Notes under the pieces: generated by a model | The model's input: the letters and a program-made list of their open reading frames with translations, nothing else | The model's database searches: none | Told to the model about the DNA's origin: nothing | Translations under genes and position numbers: made by a program | Assembly (NCBI RefSeq): GCF_002878395.1 | Contig: NW_025861769.1 | Coordinates: forward strand, 186,001-250,000 | DNA length: 64,000 bases | Source: Capsicum annuum | Lineage: Eukaryota > Streptophyta > Magnoliopsida > Solanales > Solanaceae | Reading direction: 5' to 3' | Part shown: in pieces, positions 45,381-56,669 of the stretch | Numbering within the stretch: the first letter of the stretch is position 1 | Layout: every line of letters begins with the position of its first letter

Positions 45381-45674
45381 AGCATTGTTGAGGGTTTTTC
45401 TAGCATGTGAGGGGGTTGGCACTTGAGTTTTAAGAGACGTACTTTGATATTTTCTCTTTGGAGTTTCTTGGCTTGAGAAAGCGAATACTTTGAAGATATT
45501 ATTGTCATTATTTTAGGATTTCCATTGTGATTTAATCTGAGAATCTCTAGTTTCTATTCATCTTGTGGTAAGTTTATCTTTCAAATCATGAATTCAACTA
45601 GTTACTTCGATTATTACATCATGAGTGGCTAAATTCCTTTAACCTGAATTATGGGATCTAGGGTTAGGTCTTGA

Positions 45675-45774
45675 NNNNNNNNNNNNNNNNNNNNNNNNNN
45701 NNNNNNNNNNNNNNNNNNNNNNNNNNNNNNNNNNNNNNNNNNNNNNNNNNNNNNNNNNNNNNNNNNNNNNNNNN
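45675..45774. other. Assembly gap of exactly 100 N
   Basis: A run of 100 N, a conventional filler for a gap of unknown size. Both edges carry the same 49 bases (45626-45674 and 45780-45828), so the gap may be an unmerged overlap. Confidence 0.97.
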
Positions 45775-46055
45775 ATGACTGGCTAAATTCCTTTAACCTG
45801 AATTATGGGATCTAGGGTTAGGTCTTGATAAGGTGCTAAGTGTTCAAGATTCAAAAGGTGGTAGGATTTCTTGATAATTCTGAAGTTTTAATTAACGTCT
45901 GTTTGTTGCAAATAGTAGACACACCTATTTTGATTTGCTTGAGAAAGAAATCAAATATAGTAGAAAGTGAATTATCAACAGGGACTCAGAAATACTTCAT
46001 TTAATAATCAGCGTTGTAACAAGGTTGTTTAACCTGAGGTAAAATCTAGGTAGTA

Positions 46056-46837
46056 TGATACGGAAGAGACTAGGAACTCATGAAATGACACCAAAATAGT
46101 CCACTCAACAAGGCACAAACCGATGACCCTTTGAGAGCTAGTTTCGGCCAAGAACAAGAATACGAGTTTTACAAGTTAACAAGGTGTTGGTGACACCAAA
46201 ATCAGCCAACCAGTGTAAGTTACAACACAATATAATGAACAACGAAGAACAAAGACAATGTTATAATACGACAACACCACACAGCTTACAACACAAGATA
46301 CAAACTACTACAAGATGAAAACAAAAGTAAAGGGATAGATAGTTAGACAAAGGTGGTGTAAATCCTAGTAACCAAAGAGTACATAAAACTCTAAGATCCC
46401 TAACACCTCCACACATGATCACCTAACTCTTATGATGACACAAGAGAGGATTCCACCACTCAAGCACCAAGTTTTCTCAAAAACAAGCAATTACAAGAGA
46501 TTTCACCCTTGAATTTCTATCCTAGTTACAAGTTTCGGTTTGCCTTAAGTAGATAGAGGACTTTGGTGTTTCAAATGTCAAAACTTACAATAATAATCAA
46601 CTAAGCCTCAAAAGACCTATCTTGTTCTATTTATATTACATAACAATTTAGACTTAAAATGATAAAAGTGCCCCTTTAATGAAAAACCTTCAAAGGTCAC
46701 CCCTCTAGTGTAGCAAATAAGAAAATGGGCGGCTTTGGTGTGTCTTTGGTCCATCTCACATCTCAACATTGAACTTCCTAGGATGATAATTTTCTACACT
46801 CTTACACACTTTGATCTTCATAGTCGCACTTGTATCA
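46056..46837 (-). repeat. Gag-only element, 3' LTR
   Basis: The 782-bp LTR is nearly identical to 49744-50526. A TATA-like box (plus-strand 'ctatttatat' at 46627-46636) is in the same place as in its partner. A purine-rich tract (AAGATGGAGATGA on minus) adjoins it at 46838-46850. Confidence 0.88.
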
Positions 46838-48736
46838 TCATCTCCATCTTGAGAGGAATTTGCCCTCAAATTCAAGCAATCATCACCGGCAAGCTCTCCT
46901 CTTTTCATCATCTCTTCATTGCTCTTCCTAAGGTTAGGATGTTCAACCAAGGGTCCCATGATATCATCAAGCATGCTCCTTATATTTATATGTTCTACAA
47001 CCTGCACATAAGAAGATTTGATACTAGGCAAAGTGCTAGTATCTAGGTTAGTAATCAACAAAGAGTCCTTGTGGGCAAATCCCATAATCCCAACTCTAGG
47101 CTACTCTCCTTCTTCATCCTCCTCACTCTTAGCTTCTTCTTCCATACCCTCACTAAGCATAAATTTCCTTTCCATATACATAGGCACTACAATCTCACCT
47201 TCACACGGCCAAACATCTTCCTCATCCCCCTCCTTTGGCTCCTCGAGTTCTACCTTCTCTCCATCTTGAGATTGATCATCAATCTCTTTCAGTTCAAGTC
47301 CCACCTCCTCCCCAATAAAGTACAATTTTCCCTCCCTTAGGATCACATTTCTCCTATTTGTACACTCGTTATCCTTGTGTCCCCAACCTTGGCATTTAAA
47401 ATACTAAAAGACTTTAGAACTAGAAGACGAATGTGGTTTACCTTCATTTCTCGGAGGGTACCTTTGGTGAGCCTTGTTTTCAGCTTGTGCAGCCTTGTCC
47501 TTGGTTTTATCCAGATTGGATGGGTTATTTTTGTCCTTGTTCCAACTCGAGGGAGATTTCCCTTTGAGTTTGACATTCGGTTTCTCCCGTAATTCCTTCT
47601 TAACTTCCAAGGCAGCTTGGAAGATAACATCAATGGTGTAAAACTTGTGAAGGGTCAATCGTGAGGCAATGTCCCTATTCAACCCCAGCTTGAATTGAAC
47701 GATGACATGGCTTACTTTCTCCCCCCGGTGATCAAGTTTCAAAATAAGTTATTGGAATTCATCATAGTAAGCCACGGCGCTTTTGTTCCCTTGCCTCAAG
47801 TTATACAACTTAGCAAAGAGATCTTGATGGTAATTCTAAGGTAAGTACCTTTGTCTCATGAGGTACCTTAACCTAAACCAAGGAGGGGTCTGCCCCTCAA
47901 TCAAAACATTGCCAAATCGCTTCACATACTCCCACTATGTAGTAGCATAACCCTCAAAATATGCAATCATATAACAACTCGTTTTCTCCTCAGTAAGGTC
48001 ATTAACTTGGAAGATTCTCTCACAAGTGGACTCCCAAGATAGAAATTCTTCCATATCACTCTCACCTTTTGAATGTTGGAAGCCCAACCTTGATGGTATT
48101 TAGACCTACATCACGGTTTTGGTTCCCTTATTTGTTCCAAAGACCAACTCTTTCTTTTCGGCCGTGAACTTCCCTTGGATCCCCTCATCTCCTCCCTTCT
48201 CATGTAAACATCATCATATGTTCCATAACCAGCATGTTGTTCTCCTCTACCATACCCCTCAACATCGACGGATCTATTTGGGTTAAATGGAGCTTGTAGC
48301 GGCGGGATTGGATTTGGTCAATTGGATTTTGGATAGGAGGGCTTGGGTTTGGTGGTGGTATTTGGGTTCCAATTCCTTCTTGTTGGACTTGGTGAAGTGG
48401 AGGGTGGCTTGGTCTATCATGATCTCAGATTTGGGAGTAAGGGTTGGTTTAATTTGTCGTAATAGGTGGAAATAGCATTTGGTGCATGGCCTTGGGAGTA
48501 CTAGTTGGTGAAATATATCGAGGGGTAGAAGGTCGACTTCTTTGGATTTACACTCTCTCCAATCTCCCACCCATTATTGAAACTTCACCCCTTATTGATG
48601 CCACATCTGAGTCTAGTTTTTCAATACCCGCGGTCATCCTAGCCATGTCTCGGGACATAGCTTCAAGGCGAGCCAAAATGATACTAGTAGCATTGTGTTC
48701 CCCCGTGGGTTGAGAGTGTGAGGTCTCGGGTTCCAT
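46756..48736 (-). pseudogene. Gag of the gag-only element, decayed, with acidic C-terminal part
   Basis: The ATG at 48736-48734 starts MEPETSHSQPTGEHNATS, followed by a heptad-like ARLEAMSRDMARMTAGIEKL. Frame changes follow in the Pro-rich and core parts. HVIVQFKLGLNRDIASRL and LEVKKELREKPN are readable at 47404-47742. The knuckle YFKCQGWGHKDNEC (about 47363-47405) has Tyr in place of its first Cys and a TAG two codons before. Then come a Glu/Asp-rich tail (KVELEEPKEGDEEDVWP, 47101-47346) and an unfamiliar segment, HKDSLLITNLDTSTLPSIKS (46756-47085). No D-S/T-G protease motif follows. This last segment partly overlaps the 3' LTR. Confidence 0.75.
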
Positions 48737-48739
48737 AGA

Positions 48740-49733
48740 AACTAAAAACAGTCCACAATGTCACACACAACACACCAACAAAGGTTCAAGTCTTTGAACC
48801 GCAAGCAACAACACCACACAAATGGTAACATGACAAAACACACGTTGTTGTTGAAGAAAATTTGTTCCAAGACTTTGATGTTCAATACTACACCTTTGAG
48901 GAAGATATTTCAGCTATGGTGTAGGTGGACAATATTTTAGACTCTATTTTCAAGAGTCAAAAAGTCTTCTACCAAATTTTCACCAACTTTCACTCCTTTG
49001 GCAAAACATCCTTTTGAAGTAGCCTTGTCTCTTTCCTCTTTTGTCTATTCTTGAAAAGTGTTGTTACTCCATTTTGGTAAGTATGCTTTTTGAATGTCTC
49101 TTTTTCTTTTACTACTTTGGTGTTGTCATGTAATTGTTTTCAAGACAAACACAAAGACTTATACTTCTTTTCTCTCTTCAAGATAAAACAACAACTTCTT
49201 CAACACAACACAAGAACACAAGATGAACACCACCAACAACAACAAGAAACCGTCCACTTAACTCCACAACACAACCGGAATCTTGCTCAAGAACTTGGGT
49301 GGTAGACTCAATAAGTGTTGAGGAGAAAGAGAACCAGAACTAGAAAAAAACTAATACAACAAAATACACTCAAATATAGACACAAATCTTGGCCAAACAC
49401 AACAACAACAACAACAAGAACACTCGGCCAAGAACACCAAACTCAAGAACACAACTCTTTTTGTGAGATTTTCGACCTTAGACACCTCTTCCAGTGTTAG
49501 GAAACAAAGATATAAAACTAGAACACACAAATCACAAAAAAAATCACAAGAAAACTAGGCACAAATCTTGTCCAAAAAAACAACAAGACACAATTTCGGC
49601 CAAGACAAGAAGAATGGACAGATTTGCATCTTTTTGGAATTTTCAGCTTTTCAACACCTCTTTTTTTTTTTTATAATTTTTCGACTTAGAGAGCCCAAGA
49701 TTTGTAGTGTAGGAATACAACCAGCCTTATATA
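48740..49733. other. Leader of the gag-only element, A/C-rich
   Basis: About 1 kb between the primer site and the gag ATG. It is rich in 'acaacaaca' and 'aagaacac' words on the plus strand. No coding region is supported; short plus-strand frames reflect the composition. Confidence 0.6.
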
Positions 49734-49743
49734 TGATACCAAA
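49734..49743 (-). other. Primer binding site of the gag-only element
   Basis: The minus strand reads TGGTATCA, then diverges. It matches the first eight bases complementary to initiator-Met tRNA and lies two bases from the LTR. Confidence 0.65.
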
Positions 49744-50526
49744 TGACACGGAAGAGACTAGGAACTCACGAAATGACACCAAAACAGTCCACTCAATAAG
49801 GCACAAACCGAAGACCCTTTGAGAGCTAGTTTCGGCCAAGAACAAGAATACGAGTTTCACAAGTTAACAAGGTGTCGGTGACACCAAAATCAGACAACCA
49901 GTCTAATTTACAACACAATATAATGAACAACAAAGAACAATGACAATTTTATAACAAGACAACACCACACGGCTTACAACACAAGATACAAACTACTACA
50001 AGATGAAAACAAAAGTAAAGGGATAGATAGTTAGACAAAGGTGGTGTAAATCCTAGTAACCAAAGAGTACATAAAACTTTAAGACCCCTAACACCTCCAC
50101 ACACTATCACCTAACTCTAACGATGACACAAGAGAGGATTCCACCACTCAAGCATCAAGGTTTCTCAAAAACAAGCAATTACAAAAGATTCAACCCTTGA
50201 ATTGCTATCCTAGTTACAAGTTTCGGTTTGCCTCAAGTAGAGAGAGGACTTTGGTGTTTCAAATGTCAAGACTTACAACAATAATCAACTAAGCCTCAAA
50301 AGACCTATCTTGTTCTATTTATATTAAATAACAATTTAGACTTAAAATGACAAAAGTACCCCTTTAATGAAAAGCCTTCAAAGGCCACCCCTCTAGTGTA
50401 GCAAATAAGAAAATGGGCGGCTTTGGGTGTGTCTTTGGTCCATCTCACAACTCAACATTGAACTTCCTAGGAAGATAATTTGCTGCACTTGTACACACGT
50501 TGATCTTCATAGTCGCACTGGTATCA
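49744..50526 (-). repeat. Gag-only element, 5' LTR
   Basis: The 783-bp partner of 46056-46837. Differences are sparse single substitutions, suggesting a relatively recent insertion. The TATA-like box on the minus strand is ATATAAATAG (50315-50324). Confidence 0.88.
50315..50324 (-). promoter_or_regulatory. TATA box in the 5' LTR of the gag-only element
   Basis: ATATAAATAG on the minus strand, about 200 bp into the LTR from its U3 end, conserved in the other LTR at 46627-46636. Confidence 0.6.
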
Positions 50527-50948
50527 CAGTAAATAAAAATTTTCTAAGTCCAAGAGGATTAGGGAATTAAATGCTTAAGTAGGTCGAGAGACATTTAAGC
50601 ATAACATCTATAAAAATAGCTTGTTATCCTACCTACTGTGAAAATCTTGAACCATTTTTAGCATCTGTCATGTATCGGAAGCCTTAGTGAACATAATTTT
50701 GGTTATCTCATAAATTCTTGATTACAAACACTAAAACTAAAGTGAACTACAATTATTTGCTAATCTCCAAAACCCCCATTTTATCTTTTCATATCATTTG
50801 TTTGAATTTAACTTGTATCTTTAGTTTCAAACTAGTTTAATCACCACTCACATTGTTCCCTGTGGATTCGACCCCGACTCTAAAGTTGGATAAATAAACT
50901 GACGATGACCGCCTTGCACTAAATCGAAGTGTAAGTTGAGCGTTATCA

Positions 50949-51293
50949 ATAAGCAGCCAATTCAACACTCTTACTAGAAGTCACCCCCATAATGTTTGTT
51001 ACCTTCTACACTATGTCTAGGAATTCCTGCGGATGCTCTTCAGATTTGGATTCCAAAAATAAAAGAGGATTCATTTGGGTAAAGTCTTGAATCCTAGCTG
51101 CGATAGTATTGATAACTTGGTTGGTCGAAACAGCTGCTGGTCAGACATTCTGAGCCACTACAGAGTGAGCTAAAGTAATAAATGCAGCTCTGAACTCTGC
51201 ATAAGATACATGCTCATTTAAGGGATCTTCCTAAAGGGGCAGAGGTTTAAGCTGGTTTACATTTCTTTTTTTGTTTGTCTTTCTAGGAGGCAT
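50949..51293 (-). pseudogene. Gag N-terminal part of element 3
   Basis: The ATG at 51293-51291 opens MPPRKTNKKRNVNQLKPLPL. Toward the solo LTR the minus strand reads HPQEFLDIV, a stop, then VTNIMGVTSSKSVELAAY. There the insertion duplication begins; the protein resumes at 44679 as QLQDIAHTWF. Stops are present. It is the N-terminal partner of 43936-44679. Confidence 0.8.
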
Positions 51294-51498
51294 GCTCTGT
51301 AAGTGAAAGGAAAAATAGATTAGACAAAGAGTTTAACATGATCTCATTCTTAGTCACACGACATGATCACTGAAAGAAAGGAATTTTTTCTTAAAACTCC
51401 TCGTGGCCTCTTGTCCATAAGTGTGGTGCATTTCACACCTATGCTCAAGACCCTACTTGATACGGATTTCAGACTTCTTAGGACACTTTAAAACCTTA

Positions 51499-51511
51499 GG
51501 CTCTGATACCA
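51499..51511 (-). other. Primer binding site, initiator-Met tRNA (element 3)
   Basis: The minus strand reads TGGTATCAGAGCC, identical to that of element 2, next to the 5' LTR. Confidence 0.9.
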
Positions 51512-51515
51512 AGTT

Positions 51516-53651
51516 TTTAATACCTCAAGAGTACACCCTGGGTTCTACACGGTGCTTATGCTCCCAAAAGACCATAAGCTAACACATGAGCTAGTACCTG
51601 CTATGAGCACTAAGTAAAACATAATAAAAGATCATATGCGGAATTTAACTGAGGAATGCCATAAGGTTTTAAATCAGAGTTCTAAAATATCTCTAAAGAA
51701 ATACTAAAAATACTAATAAAATGACTGACAATAACAACTGAAAAACTGAAGACTGACTAACTGTCTATACAAGTCTGAAAAGCCTCTACTAACAGACTGT
51801 GGAGCTGATGGAACAAACCCCCAACTAACTCTGACTGAATAGAAAATATTAAAACTGATAAAGTAAGCTGAGTAAATAAACCATGTCCTCAAAGTATGAG
51901 GACTCTCCACTGCTATAGCTGATAATCGGGTATATCTATTCGCAATCACAAAACTGAGTGTTCGAACCTATGATATTAGAGGGATCAGGGAACTAGTATG
52001 TTAAATAAGGTTAGGCTGATATGCATGGTTCATGTGCATGGTTAATAACGAACTGAATGTATAGCATAAAATACTGAATAGAATGCATGAAATCTATAAA
52101 GACTGAGAATGGATGACCAGGCATAAAACATGTTCTTAATATCATCTGTAAAGTGAGATATTGAATACTGATAGTGAATAACTTATATTTGTATGCTATG
52201 GTCAAGAAAAACTGAAATTAAATTACTAAGATGATTACTAGACTGAGACTGTGGGAGCTATAATCTAACCGACATGCCCCAATGAGCAACTTGGGGTCCA
52301 ACCAGTGACCCCAACTAGAAAAGTGTCAGTACCGTGCCACGGGTACTAATACTGGCTATGTGGATCCGCTAATATATTATCCCGAATGACTAACGATGTC
52401 AAGCCTAAACTGATGGGTGACACCTCAAATTCTATGCTGGCTACATAGTTTTAGAGTACAGGGGCTGCTACTAATGACTCTGCCTAACTAATGGGAAATT
52501 TGCCACCCCTACACTCTCTCGATGCTAAATCCTACTCCAACTAAACTGACTCGAGATACTGAACTGTTCTATGTTTAACTGATTATGATAATTAACTGAA
52601 ATGAAAATGCTCATAACATATCTAAAACTATTCTAAAGATACTGAGACTAAGTAAACAGCTATGTTTTTAGGTATCCATAACCCCCAGTACTTAATAGCA
52701 ATAATAGAAAAATAGTACAAAAAACTTTGAGGCCATAATATGAGAGCATTTATTCAAAATTCATTCTTGTAGGCATTTCATCAAACACTTGATATTCGTT
52801 GTTTAAGCTAAGCATGGGAATAGTTTAAAAATTGTAGTAATATCATGTTTTCAACATCAATAACACTAATTATGATTTAAATCAGTAAACAATATTATTC
52901 AAACGTATGGGATTTAATAACAACAATAATTTCATGTAAACATGGTATAGAATCAAGATTCATGGGGAATCATGGTTAAATATCACAATAACTTGTAAAA
53001 ATCACAACTTTAAATTTAAAATTAGGTTCTTGGAGTCCATGGGTGGAAGGGACCCATGGATGAACATTTAACATACCTTGGTTTCTGAATTTGTGAGAAT
53101 TGTTGGTGAATTCTTGAAACTTAGACATGAATTTGATGAACCTAGGGTTTTGTTCTTGAGAGGTTTTGTGAAGAATGAATGTGTTTTTCCCTTTCCCATG
53201 CTTAATTTCATTTTTTTACTAATTTAACATGGGGGAAATAACCCAAATACCCCTCTATACTCAGGATTAATTACATAAAACATGCCCAGCAACACTGCAG
53301 ATGATGCATCACATCGATGGTGTCGATACGATAGCTGATACGTCGCGTTGATTGTGATGATGCGATGGCCAATGCGACGTGTCCTGATCGCATTGGGTCA
53401 CTGTTTTGGTCATCCAAAAATGTCTCAAATGATGTCCAACAATTTTAAAACTCACCTGAGATGACCTATAGATAACCCTGATCATAAGTCAATTTAAAGA
53501 TCGACAATTTAAGGCCAAAAATATCAAAAATGAGACCATCAGAATATCGAGGCAAAAAATGAGACTAAGTCTTAACACTTGACTAAAATTTGTTAAGTCT
53601 GGGAGCTCTTTTAGCATGTTATCTAGGACTGAAATGGACTAGGACTTTACA
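51516..53651 (-). repeat. Element 3, 5' LTR (2136 bp)
   Basis: This is the partner of 38203-40313. Its outer bases read TTTAATACCTCAAGAG, so the expected TG of TGTAAT is mutated. It ends 'aggactttaca', the complete terminus missing from the left LTR. Confidence 0.87.
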
Positions 53652-54282
53652 GAGTCTTACAATACCTCTAGATGTTTTCACTTGTATATTACAACTCTTT
53701 CTCGTGATGTTTATTGTCTGCTTGTTTCAGGTTCTACCCTATCTTGTGTAACTCCTTATGTGACTGTACACTTTGTTTTTTGTCCTAAAAATATTTTCGA
53801 TCCCTTTTCTGTGTCTACTCTGTTGGGTGATTCTATTATTGCTAGAAAAATCTAAAAGGGGTTTGTGGGGATGGATTGACTTCATACGTGTTATGCTTCT
53901 CTTTATTTAGGACTCAAAAGGTCAGTTTTTATTTTCCTAATGAATCGGTGATTGAATAGGAGGAGAGTTTCTTAGTACCCAAATGGAGGTTTATTCTCTA
54001 TCTTAGAGCTAAGAAAATATTATCCAATGGGAGTCTGTATCATCTAGTTCGGGTTAAGGATTCTAACTCTGAGAGTCCCTCTTTGCATTCTGTCCCTGTG
54101 GTTAATAAATTTTTTGATATTTTTTCTGATGATCATACTAGAATTTCACCCAATAGGAAAATAGACTTTTGGATTCGCCTTCTACCGGATACTCATCCCA
54201 TTTTCATCCCTCGTTATAAGATTGCTTCGGTCGAATTAAAAAAAAACTAAAGGAGCAGTTAAAGAATCTTCTTGATAAGGGC
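53652..54282 (+). pseudogene. Ty3/gypsy protease to pre-RT remnant, plus strand
   Basis: Readable across frames: SGSTLSCVTPYVTVHF (protease active-site region, with the Asp replaced), FSVSTLLGDSIIARKI, GLKRSVFIFL, LRAKKILSNGSLYHLVRV. Then come SPNRKIDFWIRLLPDTHPI and a final stretch ending LLDKG-like, where RT would begin. There it is cut by the Ogre LTR at 54283. Its other end is cut by element 3. Orientation is opposite to element 3, so it belongs to a different, older insertion. Confidence 0.8.
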
Positions 54283-56669
54283 TGTTGACACCCAATATTG
54301 ACCTCCTGATACTCTTCCTAGGCAGCTATTTTGATAAAAATTTACTAATTTTGAATATCAGTATTTTCTACACATTATTTTAATATCAAATAAATAACAA
54401 CATGTCACATTCATGATTTGAAAATATATAATCTATTTTATTACTTTTATTATCTTTTTTACAATTTATTAATCTAAGTATAATATATTCACAAGATTTT
54501 ATTAATATTGCATAAATTATTTTTCGTAAATATGCACACTCAAAATTTACAAATACGGTATCTATCCTTATTATTATAATATTATTGTTATAATTATTAT
54601 ATTACATTATATTATTATTATTATTATTATTATCATTGAAATAACGATTATTTTTAAACTTGTGTATTTTCTAACTCAATTTTACCAATTTATAATAATT
54701 TTGGCCTAATTTATTATAACATTAGCCCAAATAGTGTCCAATTGGACTCAATTTAAATTTTTCATCCATTTTTTAAGCAAATTCTTAATCTTCAGATCTC
54801 AGACATCGATCAATATTGATCTAATGATTGAGATCAAATTTCCCTTCCTTTCCTTTTATACCAAATTCCCAAACCCTAATCCTCATTTCTCACCAAATAG
54901 TCGCACGTGCTCTATAATTTTCTCTCTCTTCTCCCTCTCTCTCCTCTCACTAAACAACTCTATTGAAGCCATCGTTGGTGATGACTTTTTCCATTGTTGG
55001 TGAACGGCTGCTGCCACCACGGTGAATGGATGCTTCTGTCACTTCATCATCGCCACCACTTCTCTCCCTCCCTCTACTTGATCTCTTCTTCCTCACCACC
55101 GACGAACCCATCGTTGGCTTCCTCCCTCCGCTCTCCCATTTCCAGCCGGTGAAAACACCAAGAACCACTGCCAATGCTGCTGTCCACTTACCCCACCGGC
55201 GAGCCAACCAAAGTATACCTAACACCTTTTCCTTTCTCTCGACGTTGCTGACCATCTACCAGCCAAAGAATCTTGAGAACTAGCACCGCCACTGACGAAC
55301 CAGCGGGCACTGTCCGGTTTAATCTTCATTGAAAAACATTGCAATTTATCCCAGAATCGTAAGAATCCATCTCAAGTTTGTTTTCTTAGTTTAATTTAAT
55401 TTTTTACCCCGTATTTTATTTTTATCTTTCTTTGGACAGGATCTGTGATTTGAAATTTGCGAAACTTATGTGAGATTTTCGGTCTAATTCCTTGTGATTT
55501 GGGCTTGTTCTAAATTTGTATAATCATTGTGTTACCCTAAATTGTGACTTGAGTATCCACTTGTGATTGCGAAATTGTTATGAACTTCTGCTATTGTGGT
55601 TTAGTGCTTAGACCAATTGAAAATCCAGATTTTAGTACATCAATAGTTGTAGTATTTTATTCATCTTAATGTTGTCAGTAATTGAATTGTGCGTAATTAT
55701 TTTGGGTAACTTGATCTAATTGTGTGCAAAATTAGAAGTAATTTGAATTAGGAGTATTTGGTGTAATTAATTGCCTTTTTACCATTAATGACAAAGTTGT
55801 TTATTGGTATATTCTTTTTTTAAAATTAATATATGTGATTTACATATTTATGGTAAGCATGGCTAAAAAATATTTGATTTACATATTTGTGGTTAATTTA
55901 ATTGATCCATCCTTAATGTAATTGATTTAGTTTGTCATATCTAATTGTGTGATTGATAATTTTCTTTCTTTTTTTAATGCCATGATTGACTTTGTGATAG
56001 CAGGTATACTTTTTAGCCTTAGTTGTCATAGTATGATTGATTTTGTGATAGAGGATATAATTATTTCCTTGTTTATCATAGTCATTTTCTACTATATAAG
56101 AAATCTTTTTTAGTGTTTAAAGAACAACTTTTAATCCCTTCTACTCTCTCATATACAAAAGAAAGACATCATATTCCCTCTTCTCTTAAACAACTTACAA
56201 TATACACTCTCCTCCATACGAAAAGTTGTAAGCAAAATAAAAGTGCTTTACCATTTTAAATTCACATTTACTCTCGGAGCATTGCTCTCGATCTTCCTGT
56301 GATACTTTGTGCTCGGGTTGCATGCTGCTTGACTTTTCTTACTGTTGTTTATTACGATCAATCGGTAAGTTTCTGCCGACGCAATTTCAATATCTTATAT
56401 GATGATACTAGAAAACATGTCTATAAGAATTATTCGGTGTTTGTTTGCTATATCTGTGTTACGTTATATTCTTACTTGTACTGCTATTACACATTGTCTG
56501 ACAAGTATAAATAGACATTTTCGAGGGTTTGAAGAGTTGCCCAGGAGTGTGGGAGGGGTCAATTACTTCCTTCCTAGTTTAGGATTTTTATTCTTATTGG
56601 TCTGTAATATTATTCTAAACTGTCATGTAATAATGAATTATAGGGACTGATTGGGGTGCGGTGTTTACA
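54283..56669 (+). repeat. Ogre-type 5' LTR (about 2.4 kb)
   Basis: This starts TGTTGACACC and ends GGTGTTTACA, near-perfect inverted ends. It contains a CCACC/CGCC-rich patch at 54960-55310 whose short open frames are compositional. A TATA box lies at 56091. The right limit is set by the inverted terminus; no clear primer site follows, so it is slightly uncertain. Confidence 0.75.
56091..56100 (+). promoter_or_regulatory. TATA box in the Ogre LTR
   Basis: ACTATATAAG in AT-rich sequence, followed by a CT-rich stretch, consistent with the core promoter for plus-strand transcription. Inference from motif. Confidence 0.5.

Larger units (their letters stand above)
46056..50526 (-). mobile_element. 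Gag-only LTR retrotransposon (4.5 kb, TR-GAG-like)
   Basis: LTRs 46056-46837 and 49744-50526 (782 and 783 bp) are highly similar, with ends TGATAC/TGACAC and GTATCA. The flanks TAGTA (46051-46055) and CAGTA (50527-50531) form a 5-bp duplication with one mismatch. The primer site at 49734-49741 reads TGGTATCA on the minus strand, the first eight bases expected for initiator-Met tRNA. The 2.9-kb interior encodes only a Gag with a zinc knuckle and an acidic tail. No protease, RT or integrase motif was found. This matches gag-only, terminal-repeat elements described in plants. It interrupts the solo LTR. Confidence 0.82.
44680..50948 (+). mobile_element. Solo LTR (about 1.8 kb) in element 3 gag, itself interrupted
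   Basis: Left and right parts (44680-46055 and about 50532-50948) form one LTR-like unit that begins TCATGTG (probably TGAT once) and ends TTATCA. It is flanked by GTAAG (44675-44679) and ATAAG (50949-50953), a 5-bp duplication with one mismatch that falls in the gag segment ELAAY/QLQDIAH. No internal region, PBS or PPT remains, as expected after recombination between two LTRs. The end holds 'tgtggattcgaccccgactc', a phrase typical of plant LTRs. A TATA-like box lies at 45371. A 100-N gap and a 4.5-kb element lie inside. Confidence 0.72.
38203..53651 (-). mobile_element. Element 3: Tekay/Del-type retrotransposon, interrupted
   Basis: Direct repeats 38203-40313 and 51516-53651 enclose gag-pol on the minus strand and an initiator-Met primer site at 51499-51511. 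Its gag is split at 44679/50949 by a solo LTR that contains a further element. Without these insertions the element is about 9.2 kb. The left LTR has lost its last bases and the polypurine tract. The flanks GTATC (38198-38202) and GAGTC (53652-53656) do not form a matching duplication. It is older and more decayed than element 2, with frameshifts in every domain. Confidence 0.85.

Noticed and set aside
46735..47046. 103-codon plus-strand frame
   Set aside because: It is antisense to the acidic C-terminal part of the gag-only element and overlaps its LTR.
55026..55283. Pro/Ser-rich open frame near 55 kb
   Set aside because: It lies in the CCACC-rich part of the Ogre LTR; composition explains it.
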